DNA of 64,000 nt from Methyloradius palustris. Its GTDB lineage: Bacteria > Pseudomonadota > Gammaproteobacteria > Burkholderiales > Methylophilaceae. The notes under the pieces were generated by a model. That model saw nothing but the letters and a program-made list of their open reading frames with translations. It had not been told where the DNA came from and ran no database searches. The stretch spans positions 2,418,001 to 2,482,000 of the forward strand of contig NZ_AP024110.1 in the NCBI RefSeq assembly GCF_019703875.1, given 5' to 3'. Shown here one piece after another: positions 25,943 through 35,182 of the stretch. The first letter of the stretch is position 1; each line of letters opens with the position of its first letter. The translations under genes were made by a program, and so were the position numbers.

Positions 25943-26371
25943 ATGAAAACCGTACGCCAGCTATTGGCCAGCAAAGGCCATTCCACCCTCTCGGTATCAC
26001 CCGAAAGCACCGTTTACGACGCACTATCCGTAATGGCAAACCACAAGATCGGCGCATTACTGGTACTCAGTAACGACCATTTAGTAGGTATATTTTCTGA
26101 ACGCGATTATGCGCGTGAAGTAGTGCTGAAAGGCCGCGCATCACGCACTACTGCGGTTGCTGAGATTATGTCGAAGCAGGTAATCACTGTGACGCCAGAT
26201 AATACCGTTGAAGACTGCATGAACCTGATGTCGGGCAAGCGCATTCGCCATTTGCCAGTGGTTGAAAATAATAAAGTGATTGGTATTTTGTCGATTGGTG
26301 ATCTGGTTAAAGAGACAATTGCCTACCAGCAGTTTTTAATCCAGCAGCTGGAAACCTATATACAGGGCTAA
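25943..26371 (+). CDS. CBS-domain pair protein
   Basis: This 142-residue protein is made of two CBS motifs (about 8-65 and 72-130), which form a Bateman module that binds adenosyl nucleotides. ALSVMANHKIGALLVLSNDHLVGIFSERDYAREV and CMNLMSGKRIRHLPVVENNKVIGILSIGDLVKETI are the repeat signatures. A good ribosome site (GAGGAGA) lies upstream. It stands alone between marR and the Kef-like antiporter. Its partner is unknown. Confidence 0.93.
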   Translation: MKTVRQLLASKGHSTLSVSPESTVYDALSVMANHKIGALLVLSNDHLVGIFSERDYAREVVLKGRASRTTAVAEIMSKQVITVTPDNTVEDCMNLMSGKRIRHLPVVENNKVIGILSIGDLVKETIAYQQFLIQQLETYIQG

Positions 26372-26404
26372 AACTGGGTTAGATCGCGCAAATCTAATCA
26401 GCCT

Positions 26405-28270
26405 TTAGCTTTCTTTGTCCTGTTTCTCAGTCGCTGGCTGGCTGGCGTTGTTTATTTCGTTATCCCACCAACCTAGATCTACGCTGGCCCGTACAGTATT
26501 TTCAGTTTCCAGCTTTAACAGCCTGGCAAGGTTTTCGCGCGAGCGGGAGGTTAACGCCACCAGCTTTGTGATGTCATGGTGCAAAGGTTGTGATTCTTTA
26601 AGCATGCTTTCGTCATGTTTACGAAAGCGCCATACGGCGCGCGTGGCCTGGAAAGCGCCATAACCCAGCGCACGTAAAGCCAATTCCCCCATTTGTAGAG
26701 ATGAGAAAAATGTTTCTCGCACATTCTCAATTTCTAAATCCATAAATTCAAATGCATCAGTTCTATTGCGCGCGCGCGCCAGTATCCTGACTTGTGGATA
26801 GTGCTTGCGTACATATTGCGCAGTTTTAATTGCATCTTCCGGGCTATCGATCGCCAGTATTAGCAAGCGTGCTTCTGAGATACCTGCCGCCTCAAGCACA
26901 TCAGGGCGTGTAATATCGCCGTAATAGGCTTTCAAACCAAACTGCCGCACAAACTCTATCTGGTTTGGGTCAAACTCAATAACGGTGGGTGGAATATCCA
27001 CTGCATTCAACAAACGCGTCAGCATTTGGCCAACGCGGCCGAAACCCGCCACAATCACGGGGCGATGCTTCTCAAAATCATCAAAACTGGCTGATGACCT
27101 AGCGTTTAATTTACGCTTCATCCACTTGGTATAAGCCAGCATTAATAGCGGAGTAGTCAACATAGAAATGGCTACCACAGCATTAAGAAGATTAGCAGCA
27201 GCGCCGCTTAACACCCCCTGCTGCTCAGCAGCGCTATAGAGTACGAAGGCGAATTCACCGACTTGTGAAAGCGTCAATGCAAATAACAAAGCATCTAGCC
27301 TGCCTTGCTTGAACAGCCTTGCCAGTGGATACAACACACTGATTTTGAGCATCACCAACCCGAGCGCCAAACCCAACACCAGCAATGGCTGATGCAACAC
27401 GAGCCCCAAATCCACAGACATGCCAACGGCAATAAAAAACAAACCCAACAGCAAGCCTTTAAACGGCTCAATGTCTAGCTCTAGCTCTTGACGATATTCA
27501 GAATCTGCGAGCAGGACACCCGCTAGAAATGCACCCAAAGCCATAGAGAGGCCGACTGATTGCACTAATACTGAAACGCCCATGATCAAAAATAGGGCGA
27601 ATGCGATAAATATCTCACGCAAGCCAGTATTGGCGATATAGCGCAGTACTGGGCGCAAGGCAAAATTGCCGCCCACCACAATCGCTACTATCAATGCCAA
27701 AGCTTTGCCAGCGGCCAGCCAATCCATCCCGGCATGCTTAGCATCCGGGGCTAATAGCGCTAATAGAAGCATCAGCGGAATTACTGCTAAATCCTGAAAC
27801 AACAGCACTGAAAAAGCTGAACGCCCCGCAGGTAGCTCAAGCTCACCACGTTCAGACAATGTTTGCACTGCAATAGCGGTGGATGACATGGCAACGCCCA
27901 TGCCTGCTACCAGTGCAATTTTCCAATCCAGATGAAAAACAAGCCCCAGAAAAGTAACTACCAAACCCGTGATGACTACTTGCAAACCACCCAGACCAAA
28001 AATGGGCACGCGCATTTTCAAAAGATCATCAATATCAAGCTCTAGACCAATAAGGAAAAGCATCATCACCACGCCAAACTCTGAAAAGTGCAGCACGGTT
28101 TCAACTTCACTAATCAGGCCTAAACCCCATGGGCCGATGATAATGCCTGCAATCAAATAACCAAGTACAGAGCCTAATCCGATGCGCTTGGAAACAGGCA
28201 CCGCCAGGACAGCAGCGCCAAGATAGACAATGCTTTGCAGCAACAATGAGGGAGCGTGAACTTCAGTCAT
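26405..28270 (-). CDS. Kef-type K+/H+ antiporter (CPA2 family)
   Basis: This 621-residue inner-membrane protein has about 12 membrane segments (residues about 10-385) followed by a TrkA-N/RCK Rossmann domain (about 400-530). The domain has the nucleotide motif GFGRVG and the acidic site VIEFDPNQ. The membrane part has SVLLFQDLAVIPLM and AMSSTAIAVQTL, typical of KefB/KefC and related antiporters. KefB/C are glutathione-gated and protect from electrophiles. It lies 30 bases downstream of a KefG/KefF-like reductase gene, which supports a Kef system. It could not be decided whether it is KefB or KefC. Confidence 0.92.
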   Translation of the reverse strand: MTEVHAPSLLLQSIVYLGAAVLAVPVSKRIGLGSVLGYLIAGIIIGPWGLGLISEVETVLHFSEFGVVMMLFLIGLELDIDDLLKMRVPIFGLGGLQVVITGLVVTFLGLVFHLDWKIALVAGMGVAMSSTAIAVQTLSERGELELPAGRSAFSVLLFQDLAVIPLMLLLALLAPDAKHAGMDWLAAGKALALIVAIVVGGNFALRPVLRYIANTGLREIFIAFALFLIMGVSVLVQSVGLSMALGAFLAGVLLADSEYRQELELDIEPFKGLLLGLFFIAVGMSVDLGLVLHQPLLVLGLALGLVMLKISVLYPLARLFKQGRLDALLFALTLSQVGEFAFVLYSAAEQQGVLSGAAANLLNAVVAISMLTTPLLMLAYTKWMKRKLNARSSASFDDFEKHRPVIVAGFGRVGQMLTRLLNAVDIPPTVIEFDPNQIEFVRQFGLKAYYGDITRPDVLEAAGISEARLLILAIDSPEDAIKTAQYVRKHYPQVRILARARNRTDAFEFMDLEIENVRETFFSSLQMGELALRALGYGAFQATRAVWRFRKHDESMLKESQPLHHDITKLVALTSRSRENLARLLKLETENTVRASVDLGWWDNEINNASQPATEKQDKES

Positions 28271-28301
28271 GAGAACGTTGCAATCTTGATATTAAGTAGG
28301 A

Positions 28302-28904
28302 TTATAGTGGGGGAGCATGCTTAAAATCAGCTTGCGGCACATGCAATGTATGTACGACAGGCGGCAAATTGCCTTGCGTGATGGCAAGCAGCCATTGCCT
28401 GTATTGCTCGGCTTGCTGTTTGATATCCTCATCCTCCAGCCTAAGCACCTCGTGCGTTAGAAAAGGCCGAAGATAATGCATGCTGCAAAAGTCGGCCGTC
28501 TGTTCAAACGGACGTAATAATTCGGCCATGGAGAAATTGTTGTAACCGCCACGCTGGTACATAAACTCAGGACCGCCACTAGTAATGGCATGCACCCAAT
28601 ACTTACCTTCTAGCGCACTACCACCTGGCCCATACGCCCAGCCTGTAGTCAGCACGTTATCTAGCCAACTCTTCATCAAAGGCGGGCATGAATACCATTG
28701 GAGCGGGTGCTGCATCACCAGCACATCATGCTCATTTAAGAGCTTTTGCTCACAAGCAACATCAACGAATTGATTGGGGTACGTTTCGTAAAGATCATGC
28801 ACCGTAACATTCTCGCATTCACGGGCGACACTGATCAGCGCGCGATTCATGCGTGACGTCTCAAAACTAGGGTGCGCGAAAATCACCAAGACTTTATTCG
28901 ACAT
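28302..28904 (-). CDS. KefF/KefG-like NAD(P)H oxidoreductase
   Basis: This 200-residue flavodoxin-fold quinone reductase resembles the ancillary proteins that activate KefB/KefC. The flavin region VIFAHPSFETSRMNRAL is at the N-terminus. MQHPLQWYSCPPLMKSWLDNVLTTGWAYG and TSGGPEFMYQRGGYN match the family. It is directly upstream of the antiporter gene, as in kefG-kefB and kefF-kefC of enterobacteria. Its job is probably to gate the antiporter and reduce quinones. Confidence 0.9.
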   Translation of the reverse strand: MSNKVLVIFAHPSFETSRMNRALISVARECENVTVHDLYETYPNQFVDVACEQKLLNEHDVLVMQHPLQWYSCPPLMKSWLDNVLTTGWAYGPGGSALEGKYWVHAITSGGPEFMYQRGGYNNFSMAELLRPFEQTADFCSMHYLRPFLTHEVLRLEDEDIKQQAEQYRQWLLAITQGNLPPVVHTLHVPQADFKHAPPL

Positions 28905-28928
28905 ACCAAAACTCTCTAATGAAATTGT

Positions 28929-30152
28929 TTACAGCTTATGCACTGGTTTGTGCACCATCAAATAATAACTCAACCAGGCACCCGTGCCACACACTGCCAA
29001 CACCAGCGACAATGGCAGCGCTGTTTCATCATGCAATACACCAATCGCAATGCCTGCCAGTGTACCCAAACCAAATTGCAGCGCGCCCATCAATGCTGAT
29101 GCCGTCCCCGCATGCTCGCCATGTGCCGCCAGCGCTGAGGCACTGGCATTCGGGCTAACGTAACCAATACTCGCCACATAAAGAAACAAGCCTGCAAGCA
29201 CTAAGGCAAAAGGCGGCAAACCGTGATGCCGATAAAAAATCTCTAGTGCAAACAAACCAATGCCCGCCAGCGCGCTGACCCACAAGGCATTACGCAGCAA
29301 GACTGCTGGCGCATATTTTTTAAGTTGCCAGACATTCAACTGGCTGGCGCCTATCAAACCAATGGCATTAAAACCAAACACCCAGCCAAAATGTGCAGGT
29401 GAAACCCCATACAGCGTAGTCACCACAAATGGTGAACCTGCGACATAAGCAAACATACCCGCTATCGCCAAGCCGCCAGCAAGGGTATAGCCAACAAAGG
29501 TTTTGCTCTCGAACAAATTAAGGTAATTTCTTGCCACCACCTTGAACTGCAAAGGTGGCTCATGCTGAATATCGTGGCTCTCATTCAGCTGAAAATGAAT
29601 GGCCAGCAAACACAATGCCCCGAAAATAGTCAGTGCGATAAAGATGGCGCGCCAACCAAACATATTTAGTACAAAGCCACCAAACAACGGCGCAAGAATA
29701 GGCGCCAAACCCATCACCAGCATTAACATGGAGAAAATACGTGCTGCATCAGCAGGCGCTGCACGGTCACGCACAATTGCCCGCGGAATCACCATACCAG
29801 CACAAGCGCCAAGCGCCTGAACCAAACGCCAGATGGTCAGCGCAGTCACACTATCCGCCATATAACAGCCTACTGAGCCTATCAGGTACAACACAAATCC
29901 CACATACAAAGGCGGCTTGCGGCCAAAGCGATCACTCAATGGCCCATAAATCAGTTGGCCAAAAGTCAGGCCAATGAAAAAACTCACCAGCGTGAGTTCA
30001 ACTGCGCCTCCTTTTGCCTGTAACCCCTGCTGAATCGCAGAAAAGCTCGGCAAATACATATCGATAGATAATGGCCCACTTGCAGTAAGCGCGCCGAGTA
30101 AAACTACCCAACCAGGGAAACCGCTGGCTGGTTTAGGTGAAGCTGAATTCAT
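28929..30152 (-). CDS. Bcr/CflA family drug efflux MFS transporter
   Basis: This 407-residue protein has 12 membrane segments and the Bcr/CflA features: LTASGPLSIDMYLPSF in the first segment, GQLIYGPLSDRFGRKPPLYVG as the A-motif loop, and VQALGACAGMVIPRAIVRDR in helix 5. Relatives export bicyclomycin, chloramphenicol or sulfonamides, but no substrate can be named here. It lies on the same strand as the KefG-like gene. Confidence 0.92.
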   Translation of the reverse strand: MNSASPKPASGFPGWVVLLGALTASGPLSIDMYLPSFSAIQQGLQAKGGAVELTLVSFFIGLTFGQLIYGPLSDRFGRKPPLYVGFVLYLIGSVGCYMADSVTALTIWRLVQALGACAGMVIPRAIVRDRAAPADAARIFSMLMLVMGLAPILAPLFGGFVLNMFGWRAIFIALTIFGALCLLAIHFQLNESHDIQHEPPLQFKVVARNYLNLFESKTFVGYTLAGGLAIAGMFAYVAGSPFVVTTLYGVSPAHFGWVFGFNAIGLIGASQLNVWQLKKYAPAVLLRNALWVSALAGIGLFALEIFYRHHGLPPFALVLAGLFLYVASIGYVSPNASASALAAHGEHAGTASALMGALQFGLGTLAGIAIGVLHDETALPLSLVLAVCGTGAWLSYYLMVHKPVHKL

Positions 30153-30240
30153 GAAACGTGGTCTTTCTGAAGATGATATTAAGATTGCCTGATGATTGGC
30201 CTATAGCAAATTTAGACAGCGACTTCTATCGACTCAACAG

Positions 30241-30915
30241 TCACTTATTAGTCACCGCAGACTTGTTGGCATCGATTTTTAATTTCTCAATGTAGGCATG
30301 GTCGTAGTCACAGGGCATAGGCATGTCCGCTGCGTTATAGGCTATATCCACCTCATCATTGAATGCCAGATAGTTAACAATACGTATGCGTGTATTGGCA
30401 GTCATGTTGCCGAGCTGCTGTGCAGTTTGCAGCAGGGTCTTATCGTTGGACACTGCGCCTTGATTTTTATCGCCCATCAGCGCTTTGGCTTTGTTCTCAT
30501 CAGTCGTCACTTGAATTAAGCAAGCGGTGGCCTTGTAGCTATTAATGGTGGCATCATGCACTGCAGCTTCATCTTTCAAATCGAGTTTAACGATTTCCTG
30601 AATGGACTTTGCCATCTGCGTAATGCCAACACGCTCGCGCTCGGTATATTTCTTTTGATCTATAAATTTCTGAATATCGTCACGTATACCATTCTGGTCG
30701 ACATCAACCCCACCCAGCGTATCAGTGCGATCAAGAAACGTATAAGCCTTGCTCTGCTCTTCTAAATCGGTCAGCATTTTCTCGTAAGGAGAAACAGGTT
30801 CCTGGTAAGAAATATCTGCACTTAATTTAGGTTCGTCATCTTTGCTACATCCATAAAGTAATAATGAGGCCACGAATACAAACAGGGAACGCCTAACCGT
30901 AGGTCCAATATTCAT
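30241..30915 (-). CDS. Hypothetical lipoprotein with a Ca-binding-like loop
   Basis: This is a lipoprotein of about 224 residues. The start ATG at 30915 is chosen because it has the ribosome site AAGGAA and gives a good signal peptide with lipobox LYGC; the upstream extension to 30978 overlaps yjbQ. A loop VDVDQNGIRDDI at about residues 76-87 has the DxDxNGxxDD spacing of EF-hand or thrombospondin type-3 calcium loops. The rest is helical with no known motif. Its role is unknown. Confidence 0.72.
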   Translation of the reverse strand: MNIGPTVRRSLFVFVASLLLYGCSKDDEPKLSADISYQEPVSPYEKMLTDLEEQSKAYTFLDRTDTLGGVDVDQNGIRDDIQKFIDQKKYTERERVGITQMAKSIQEIVKLDLKDEAAVHDATINSYKATACLIQVTTDENKAKALMGDKNQGAVSNDKTLLQTAQQLGNMTANTRIRIVNYLAFNDEVDIAYNAADMPMPCDYDHAYIEKLKIDANKSAVTNK

Positions 30916-30967
30916 CAGTTTCCTTAAATTAAATGCATCGTCGGCTGACATCTTTCCATAGCAGTAA

Positions 30968-31387
30968 TCACTCACCAATAATCTTCACTAAGACCCGCTT
31001 CTTGCGCCTGCCATCAAACTCACCATAAAAAATCTGTTCCCAGGGGCCAAAATCCAGCTGTCCTTCGGTAATGGCCACGACCACTTCACGGCCCATCACT
31101 TGGCGTTTCATGTGGGCATCGGCATTGTCTTCGCCTGTGTCGTTGTGGCGATAGTTACGGATGGGTTCGTGTGGCGCCAGGCGCTCTAGCCATTCTTTGT
31201 AGTCATGGTGCAGGCCTGATTCATCGTCATTGATGAATACACTGGCAGTGATGTGCATGGCATTTACTAGCGCAAAGCCTTCTTGCACGCCACTTTCGCG
31301 CAGGCATTCACGTATTTGTGAGGTGATATTGATAAAAGCAACACGGGTAGGCGGGTTAAACCAGAGTTCTTTGCGATAGCTTTTCAT
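30968..31387 (-). CDS. YjbQ family protein (UPF0047)
   Basis: This 139-residue protein matches the YjbQ/UPF0047 family, some members of which have thiamin phosphate synthase activity in vitro. The family signature appears as NAMHITASVFINDDESGLHHD and RNYRHNDTGEDNADAHMKRQVMG with the conserved histidines, then GQLDFGPWEQIFYGEFDG. It lies between the GGDEF gene and the lipoprotein gene. Confidence 0.92.
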   Translation of the reverse strand: MKSYRKELWFNPPTRVAFINITSQIRECLRESGVQEGFALVNAMHITASVFINDDESGLHHDYKEWLERLAPHEPIRNYRHNDTGEDNADAHMKRQVMGREVVVAITEGQLDFGPWEQIFYGEFDGRRKKRVLVKIIGE

Positions 31388-31556
31388 GGCATATTCTCCG
31401 ATGAGGTTGGTACGTTATTTTGGCTATATTGCGAGTAGCGATGGCCGATTATAACTTGCGATAATGGCTTGATGATGAATTGAAGACATCTTAAATAGCT
31501 ATATGCTGGACACGGGCTAGGTCACCAACACTCAGAACGCTTCTACCAAGCACGCG

Positions 31557-32741
31557 TTAATATTCGATGAGGTTACCTTCAGGCGCCACAGCAAATTCCG
31601 CCCTGTTTTTGCCTGCGCGTTTGGCTTCATACATTGCAAGGTCTGCCATTCTGATCAAAGAATCAGCATCGTCGGCATCTGCCGGGTAACACGCTATACC
31701 TATGCTGACGCCTAATTGACTCTTGTGACCCTTCACTTCAAATTCCTTGTTGATATAGCGAATCACTCTGTTGGACAAACCCGTCAATTCACTGCGATTT
31801 CGATAGCGATGGATAATGGCGGCAAACTCGTCCCCACCCAGCCGTGCGATAAAGTCTGATTGGCGCAAAGCGTCCAGAAAGCGGTTAGCGGCAAACACCA
31901 AGGCCTCGTCGCCGGCATCATGACCGTATTGATCGTTAATATTCTTGAACCCATCCAGATCCATGTAGAAAATCGCAAAAGATTCTTTGTTTCGGCGAGC
32001 AAGTGAAATGAGGCGATTAAGATAAGTCTCAAATTGCCGTCTGTTAGGCAAATCGGTAAGCACATCATAGTGGGCGTCATGGCTCATTGCCTCGGCCATG
32101 CTCTTGGATTTGACCGTGATTTCAAATAAATTGATGGTTTTTCTGTAGCCAATCACCAGCACCACCACAATCAATACCACCAGCAGTATAGAGCCGAGGA
32201 TGGTGGCTTTTAAGCTGTGGCTGATCTCTTGATCAATCGAGGTTTTTTTATTCAGCAATAAAATATCGGCATTTTTTAAATGTGCGTTTATTTGCCCCAT
32301 GATGCTTGTATCTTTGCGCAGGGAGCTCAAATGTGGCGAGTAAGAGCCATCGGTTTGCTGTATCTGGCTGACAAACTTCATCTGGTCGTAATTTGCCCCA
32401 GTCAGGGTTTTTACCTGGGTGAGTTCGGTTTGCAACTCAGGGAAGTCTTTTAGATGCGTAAGTAGCTGGTCGTAGGTTTGAGCAAAATCCTGGATACTTT
32501 GATCATAAGAACCAGCAAATACCAAACTGTAAGTAAGCAAGTAACCACGGCGACTAGTTTCTGCCTCTACCAGCGATTTTTGCAGGGTAATGATTTGATA
32601 ACGCGCGTTTTCAACTTTGTCGCCAACCCGACCAAGCTCAATCAGCCGATAAGCCGAAAAGAACAAGGTGGCCATGGCGGCAGACAGTATCAGCGCCACC
32701 ACTAAAAGCGGGATCAAAATCTGTTTTTTGTAATTAAACAT
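31557..32741 (-). CDS. Membrane-bound diguanylate cyclase
   Basis: This 394-residue protein should make cyclic di-GMP. It has two membrane segments at about 10-32 and 185-205 around a periplasmic sensor region that looks like a CHASE3-type four-helix domain. The GGDEF domain (about 220-385) has an intact active site RLGGDEFAAII. The product-inhibition I-site RQSD lies five residues before GGDEF, so feedback control is expected. DLPNRRQFETYL marks the start of the domain. The signal it senses is unknown. Confidence 0.92.
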   Translation of the reverse strand: MFNYKKQILIPLLVVALILSAAMATLFFSAYRLIELGRVGDKVENARYQIITLQKSLVEAETSRRGYLLTYSLVFAGSYDQSIQDFAQTYDQLLTHLKDFPELQTELTQVKTLTGANYDQMKFVSQIQQTDGSYSPHLSSLRKDTSIMGQINAHLKNADILLLNKKTSIDQEISHSLKATILGSILLVVLIVVVLVIGYRKTINLFEITVKSKSMAEAMSHDAHYDVLTDLPNRRQFETYLNRLISLARRNKESFAIFYMDLDGFKNINDQYGHDAGDEALVFAANRFLDALRQSDFIARLGGDEFAAIIHRYRNRSELTGLSNRVIRYINKEFEVKGHKSQLGVSIGIACYPADADDADSLIRMADLAMYEAKRAGKNRAEFAVAPEGNLIEY

Positions 32742-32914
32742 AAGTCATCATATTTAGCGCTCCAGTTAACCTGGTCATCACGATGCTCTTTTTACTAGCT
32801 CATGCTTACATTAGCATGATGTAGCATTTAGACATTAGAGACTTAATATTGCAAGCGTCGCCCGCACATAGCCAAGTCAGCCTGATTTTTAAAATGATGT
32901 GCTATATGTTAGAA

Positions 32915-33044
32915 AGCGCACATATGCGGCATATTGCTTCATGCTATAAGTTTGCTTGAAGTGCTGTTTTTGACAGCGCCTGATTAGATCGCTCCTCCCC
33001 GCGTGATTTGATATTACCTCGCCAATTAAATTGGCGATTTTTTT
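32915..33044 (+). ncRNA. Candidate intergenic small RNA
   Basis: A plus-strand transcript of about 130 nt is proposed, running from a promoter-like TGCTATATG (32900-32908) to a strong terminator. No protein gene on this strand explains that terminator. The hairpin GTGCTGT-N5-ACAGCGC and an exposed CTCCTCCCC stretch, complementary to Shine-Dalgarno sequences, fit a trans-acting sRNA. The start is a guess. Confidence 0.35.
33019..33044 (+). terminator. Intrinsic terminator on the plus strand
   Basis: The stem TCGCCAAT/ATTGGCGA has a 3-base loop (33019-33026 and 33030-33037) and is followed by seven Ts. It is oriented to end a plus-strand transcript, but no plus-strand gene lies before it for thousands of bases, which suggests an unannotated RNA. 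Confidence 0.8.
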
Positions 33045-33088
33045 GTCTGCGAGGCTTATAGAACTAATTGGGGAAATGATGAACTGGG

Positions 33089-33164
33089 TGGTGCCGCTTG
33101 CCGGAATCGAACTGGCGACCTCTTCATTACGAATGAATTGCTCTACCAACTGAGCTAAAGCGGC
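33089..33164 (-). tRNA. tRNA-Thr(CGT)
   Basis: A complete 76-base tRNA with encoded CCA begins GCCGCTTTAGC and ends AAGCGGCACCA on the minus strand. The anticodon loop TTCGTAA gives anticodon CGT, so it reads ACG threonine codons. The anticodon stem has an A-G mismatch at its top pair, the rest pairs well. It stands alone between clsB (on the same strand, 5' side) and the diguanylate cyclase gene. Confidence 0.92.
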
Positions 33165-33256
33165 ACTTAAAGTTGCTCTGAAAGAGCGAGGCTGGATTAT
33201 AAAGTTTTGCAGGGCTGACAGCAAACGCAATTAAATACTGTCTGTGCTTCTGTGGC

Positions 33257-34405
33257 CTATTGTTTAGGCTGGCCAATCACACCCAAGACAAACCGCACAA
33301 ATCCATACACCACCCATGAAACCAGCCGCTTGAGCACAAAACCACGGCTCCAGTCATCCCACAGAATAGGTGTTGCCCCTTCGGCCAGGACGATTTCTAA
33401 ATCCTGCTTTAGGGTTTGTGCAAAGCCTTTATCAATCACGACTACATTGGCTTCACGCGCCAACAGCAAGCTGAATGGGTCAATATTGGATGAGCCAACG
33501 GTTACCCAGTCATCATCAATTACGGCAACTTTGCTGTGCATAAAGCTTTTGTGATACTCATAAATCTCAATGCCCGCTCGTAGAAACATGCTGTAAAAAG
33601 CATGCGTTGCAATCATCAGGAAATATTCCATACGGCCTTGCAACAGCAGCCTGACGCGCACCCCGCGTTTAGCTGCTCGCATCAAGGCCTTGCGAAATTG
33701 GCGACCAGGCATGAAATAGGCATTGGCGATGAATATGTCGGACTTTGCATTTTCAATCGCGGCCAGATAAGCATTTTCAATATCACGCCTGTGCCGCAGA
33801 TTGTCGCGCACGACAAAAGCGGCAAGTTTGTCGCCTGTGGCTGGCTGATCTAATTGATGGATGTTGATAGTGGCAGGCTTTAACTGTGACCACGCAGTGC
33901 GCGCCCAAAGCGTATGCACATGTTGCATGATGGGCACCAAAAGCGGCCCTTCTATGCGCACCGCATAATCAATACGCGGCGAGGTTTTGTCTTTGGGTAC
34001 ATCAAAATCATCAATGATGTTAATGCCACCTACAAATGCAACGTGGCCATCAAACACTGACACCTTGCGATGCAGCCTGCGCAGGCGATTACGCTTTAAT
34101 GTCCAGGGTGAAATCTTGGGGCGAAAAAACAGCACATTCACGCCTGCGGCTTGCAACGCATCTAACAATGAAGCTGGAAAATCCTTGCTGCCAAATCCAT
34201 CCAATAAAAGATTCACGGTCACTTTTCTACCAGCGGCACGCATTAAGGCTGCTGCAATTTTCTGGCCTGTAGCATCGTTCTCAAAGATATAGGTTTGCAG
34301 ATGGATTTCGTGCTCGGCGTGGTCAATCTCCGCCTCAAGTGCAGGGAAATATTCCTCACCATTTCTGAGCAGAGTAATCTGATTATTGGGTAGAAATTGT
34401 GACAT
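33257..34405 (-). CDS. clsB: Cardiolipin synthase ClsB
   Basis: This 382-residue phospholipase D family enzyme joins two phosphatidylglycerols, or phosphatidylglycerol with another donor, to make cardiolipin. The two HKD motifs are LHRKVSVFDGHVAFVGG (about 131-147) and FMHSKVAVIDDDWVTVGSSN (about 290-309). There is no N-terminal membrane pair as in ClsA, which matches ClsB. It follows the EEP-family gene by 3 bases. Confidence 0.9.
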   Translation of the reverse strand: MSQFLPNNQITLLRNGEEYFPALEAEIDHAEHEIHLQTYIFENDATGQKIAAALMRAAGRKVTVNLLLDGFGSKDFPASLLDALQAAGVNVLFFRPKISPWTLKRNRLRRLHRKVSVFDGHVAFVGGINIIDDFDVPKDKTSPRIDYAVRIEGPLLVPIMQHVHTLWARTAWSQLKPATINIHQLDQPATGDKLAAFVVRDNLRHRRDIENAYLAAIENAKSDIFIANAYFMPGRQFRKALMRAAKRGVRVRLLLQGRMEYFLMIATHAFYSMFLRAGIEIYEYHKSFMHSKVAVIDDDWVTVGSSNIDPFSLLLAREANVVVIDKGFAQTLKQDLEIVLAEGATPILWDDWSRGFVLKRLVSWVVYGFVRFVLGVIGQPKQ

Positions 34406-34408
34406 AGC

Positions 34409-35167
34409 TTAAGCTGTCTGATGCGCCAGCGTTGCAGTCAGCACAGCATGGTCAGATACTTTTAACCAAGTTGGGCCTGTGTGTACTTCAACGTGGCGAA
34501 TGCTGAATCCACGCGTGTAAATACGGTCTAGCCGCAAAATCGGCAACCACGAGGGAAAGCTCTGTGCAGGCTTGCCGTGGCTATGTTCAAACACCTCGCG
34601 CAAGTGCAGGCTCTCAGCAAAACTACGGCCTGCGTTCAGGCTCCAGTCGTTAAAATCACCCGCGATAATCAGTGGCGAATCTGCGGGCACATGGTCTTCA
34701 ATAAATCGTTTTACTTCCTGCAATTGCTTTGTACGCCAACGGGCAAACAGGCCGAGATGTACGCAAATGCAATGCAAGGTTTGATCCCATCCAGGAATAC
34801 TGATCTCGCAATGCAGCATGCCGCGCTGCTCTACGCTATGCGCAGAAATGTCGCGGTTTTCTGTATTGATAATGGGGAATTTTGAAAGCACCGCATTGCC
34901 GTGATGCCCTGCAGGATAAACCGAGTTCTTGCCATAGGAGTAGTTAGGCCAAACAGCGTCAGCCAGAAACTCCAGTTGGCCATTCAGTGGGAACGGGCTG
35001 AAACGCTTGCTGTGCTTGGCATGTTCATCCTGCACTTCTTGCAGAAAGACAATATCAGCATGTAGCTTGCGGAGTAGCTCACGCTGATCATGCAACGAAA
35101 AGCGCGCATTGAATGTACTCAAGCCTTTGTGAACATTAAAGGTGGCAATGCGCAGTATATTACTCAA
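34409..35167 (-). CDS. Endonuclease/exonuclease/phosphatase family protein
   Basis: This 252-residue protein has the EEP (DNase I-like) fold. Motifs seen are LRIATFNVHKGLS, IVFLQEVQDEH (catalytic Glu), IIAGDFNDWS (Asp-x-Asn) and the final SDHAVL (Asp-His). The family includes nucleases and phosphodiesterases, so the substrate is open. It is directly upstream of clsB, a pairing (ybhP-clsB) also known in E. coli, where the function of YbhP is not known. Confidence 0.9.
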   Translation of the reverse strand: MSNILRIATFNVHKGLSTFNARFSLHDQRELLRKLHADIVFLQEVQDEHAKHSKRFSPFPLNGQLEFLADAVWPNYSYGKNSVYPAGHHGNAVLSKFPIINTENRDISAHSVEQRGMLHCEISIPGWDQTLHCICVHLGLFARWRTKQLQEVKRFIEDHVPADSPLIIAGDFNDWSLNAGRSFAESLHLREVFEHSHGKPAQSFPSWLPILRLDRIYTRGFSIRHVEVHTGPTWLKVSDHAVLTATLAHQTA

Positions 35168-35182
35168 ACAACACCTACCGTT

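Larger units (their letters stand above)
32742..33088. other. Gap with no protein gene; possible sRNA on the plus strand
   Basis: No coding sequence is supported here. The plus strand carries an extended -10 promoter-like TGCTATATG (32900-32908). It is followed by a 7-bp hairpin (32961-32967 with 32973-32979), a C-rich single-stranded stretch (32992-33000) and an intrinsic terminator with a T7 tail (33019-33044). The minus strand carries the end of the tRNA-Thr transcript and the start of the diguanylate cyclase gene. Confidence 0.4.

Noticed and set aside
32889..33230. A 113-codon open frame across tRNA-Thr
   Set aside because: It reads through the tRNA gene and has no known domain.
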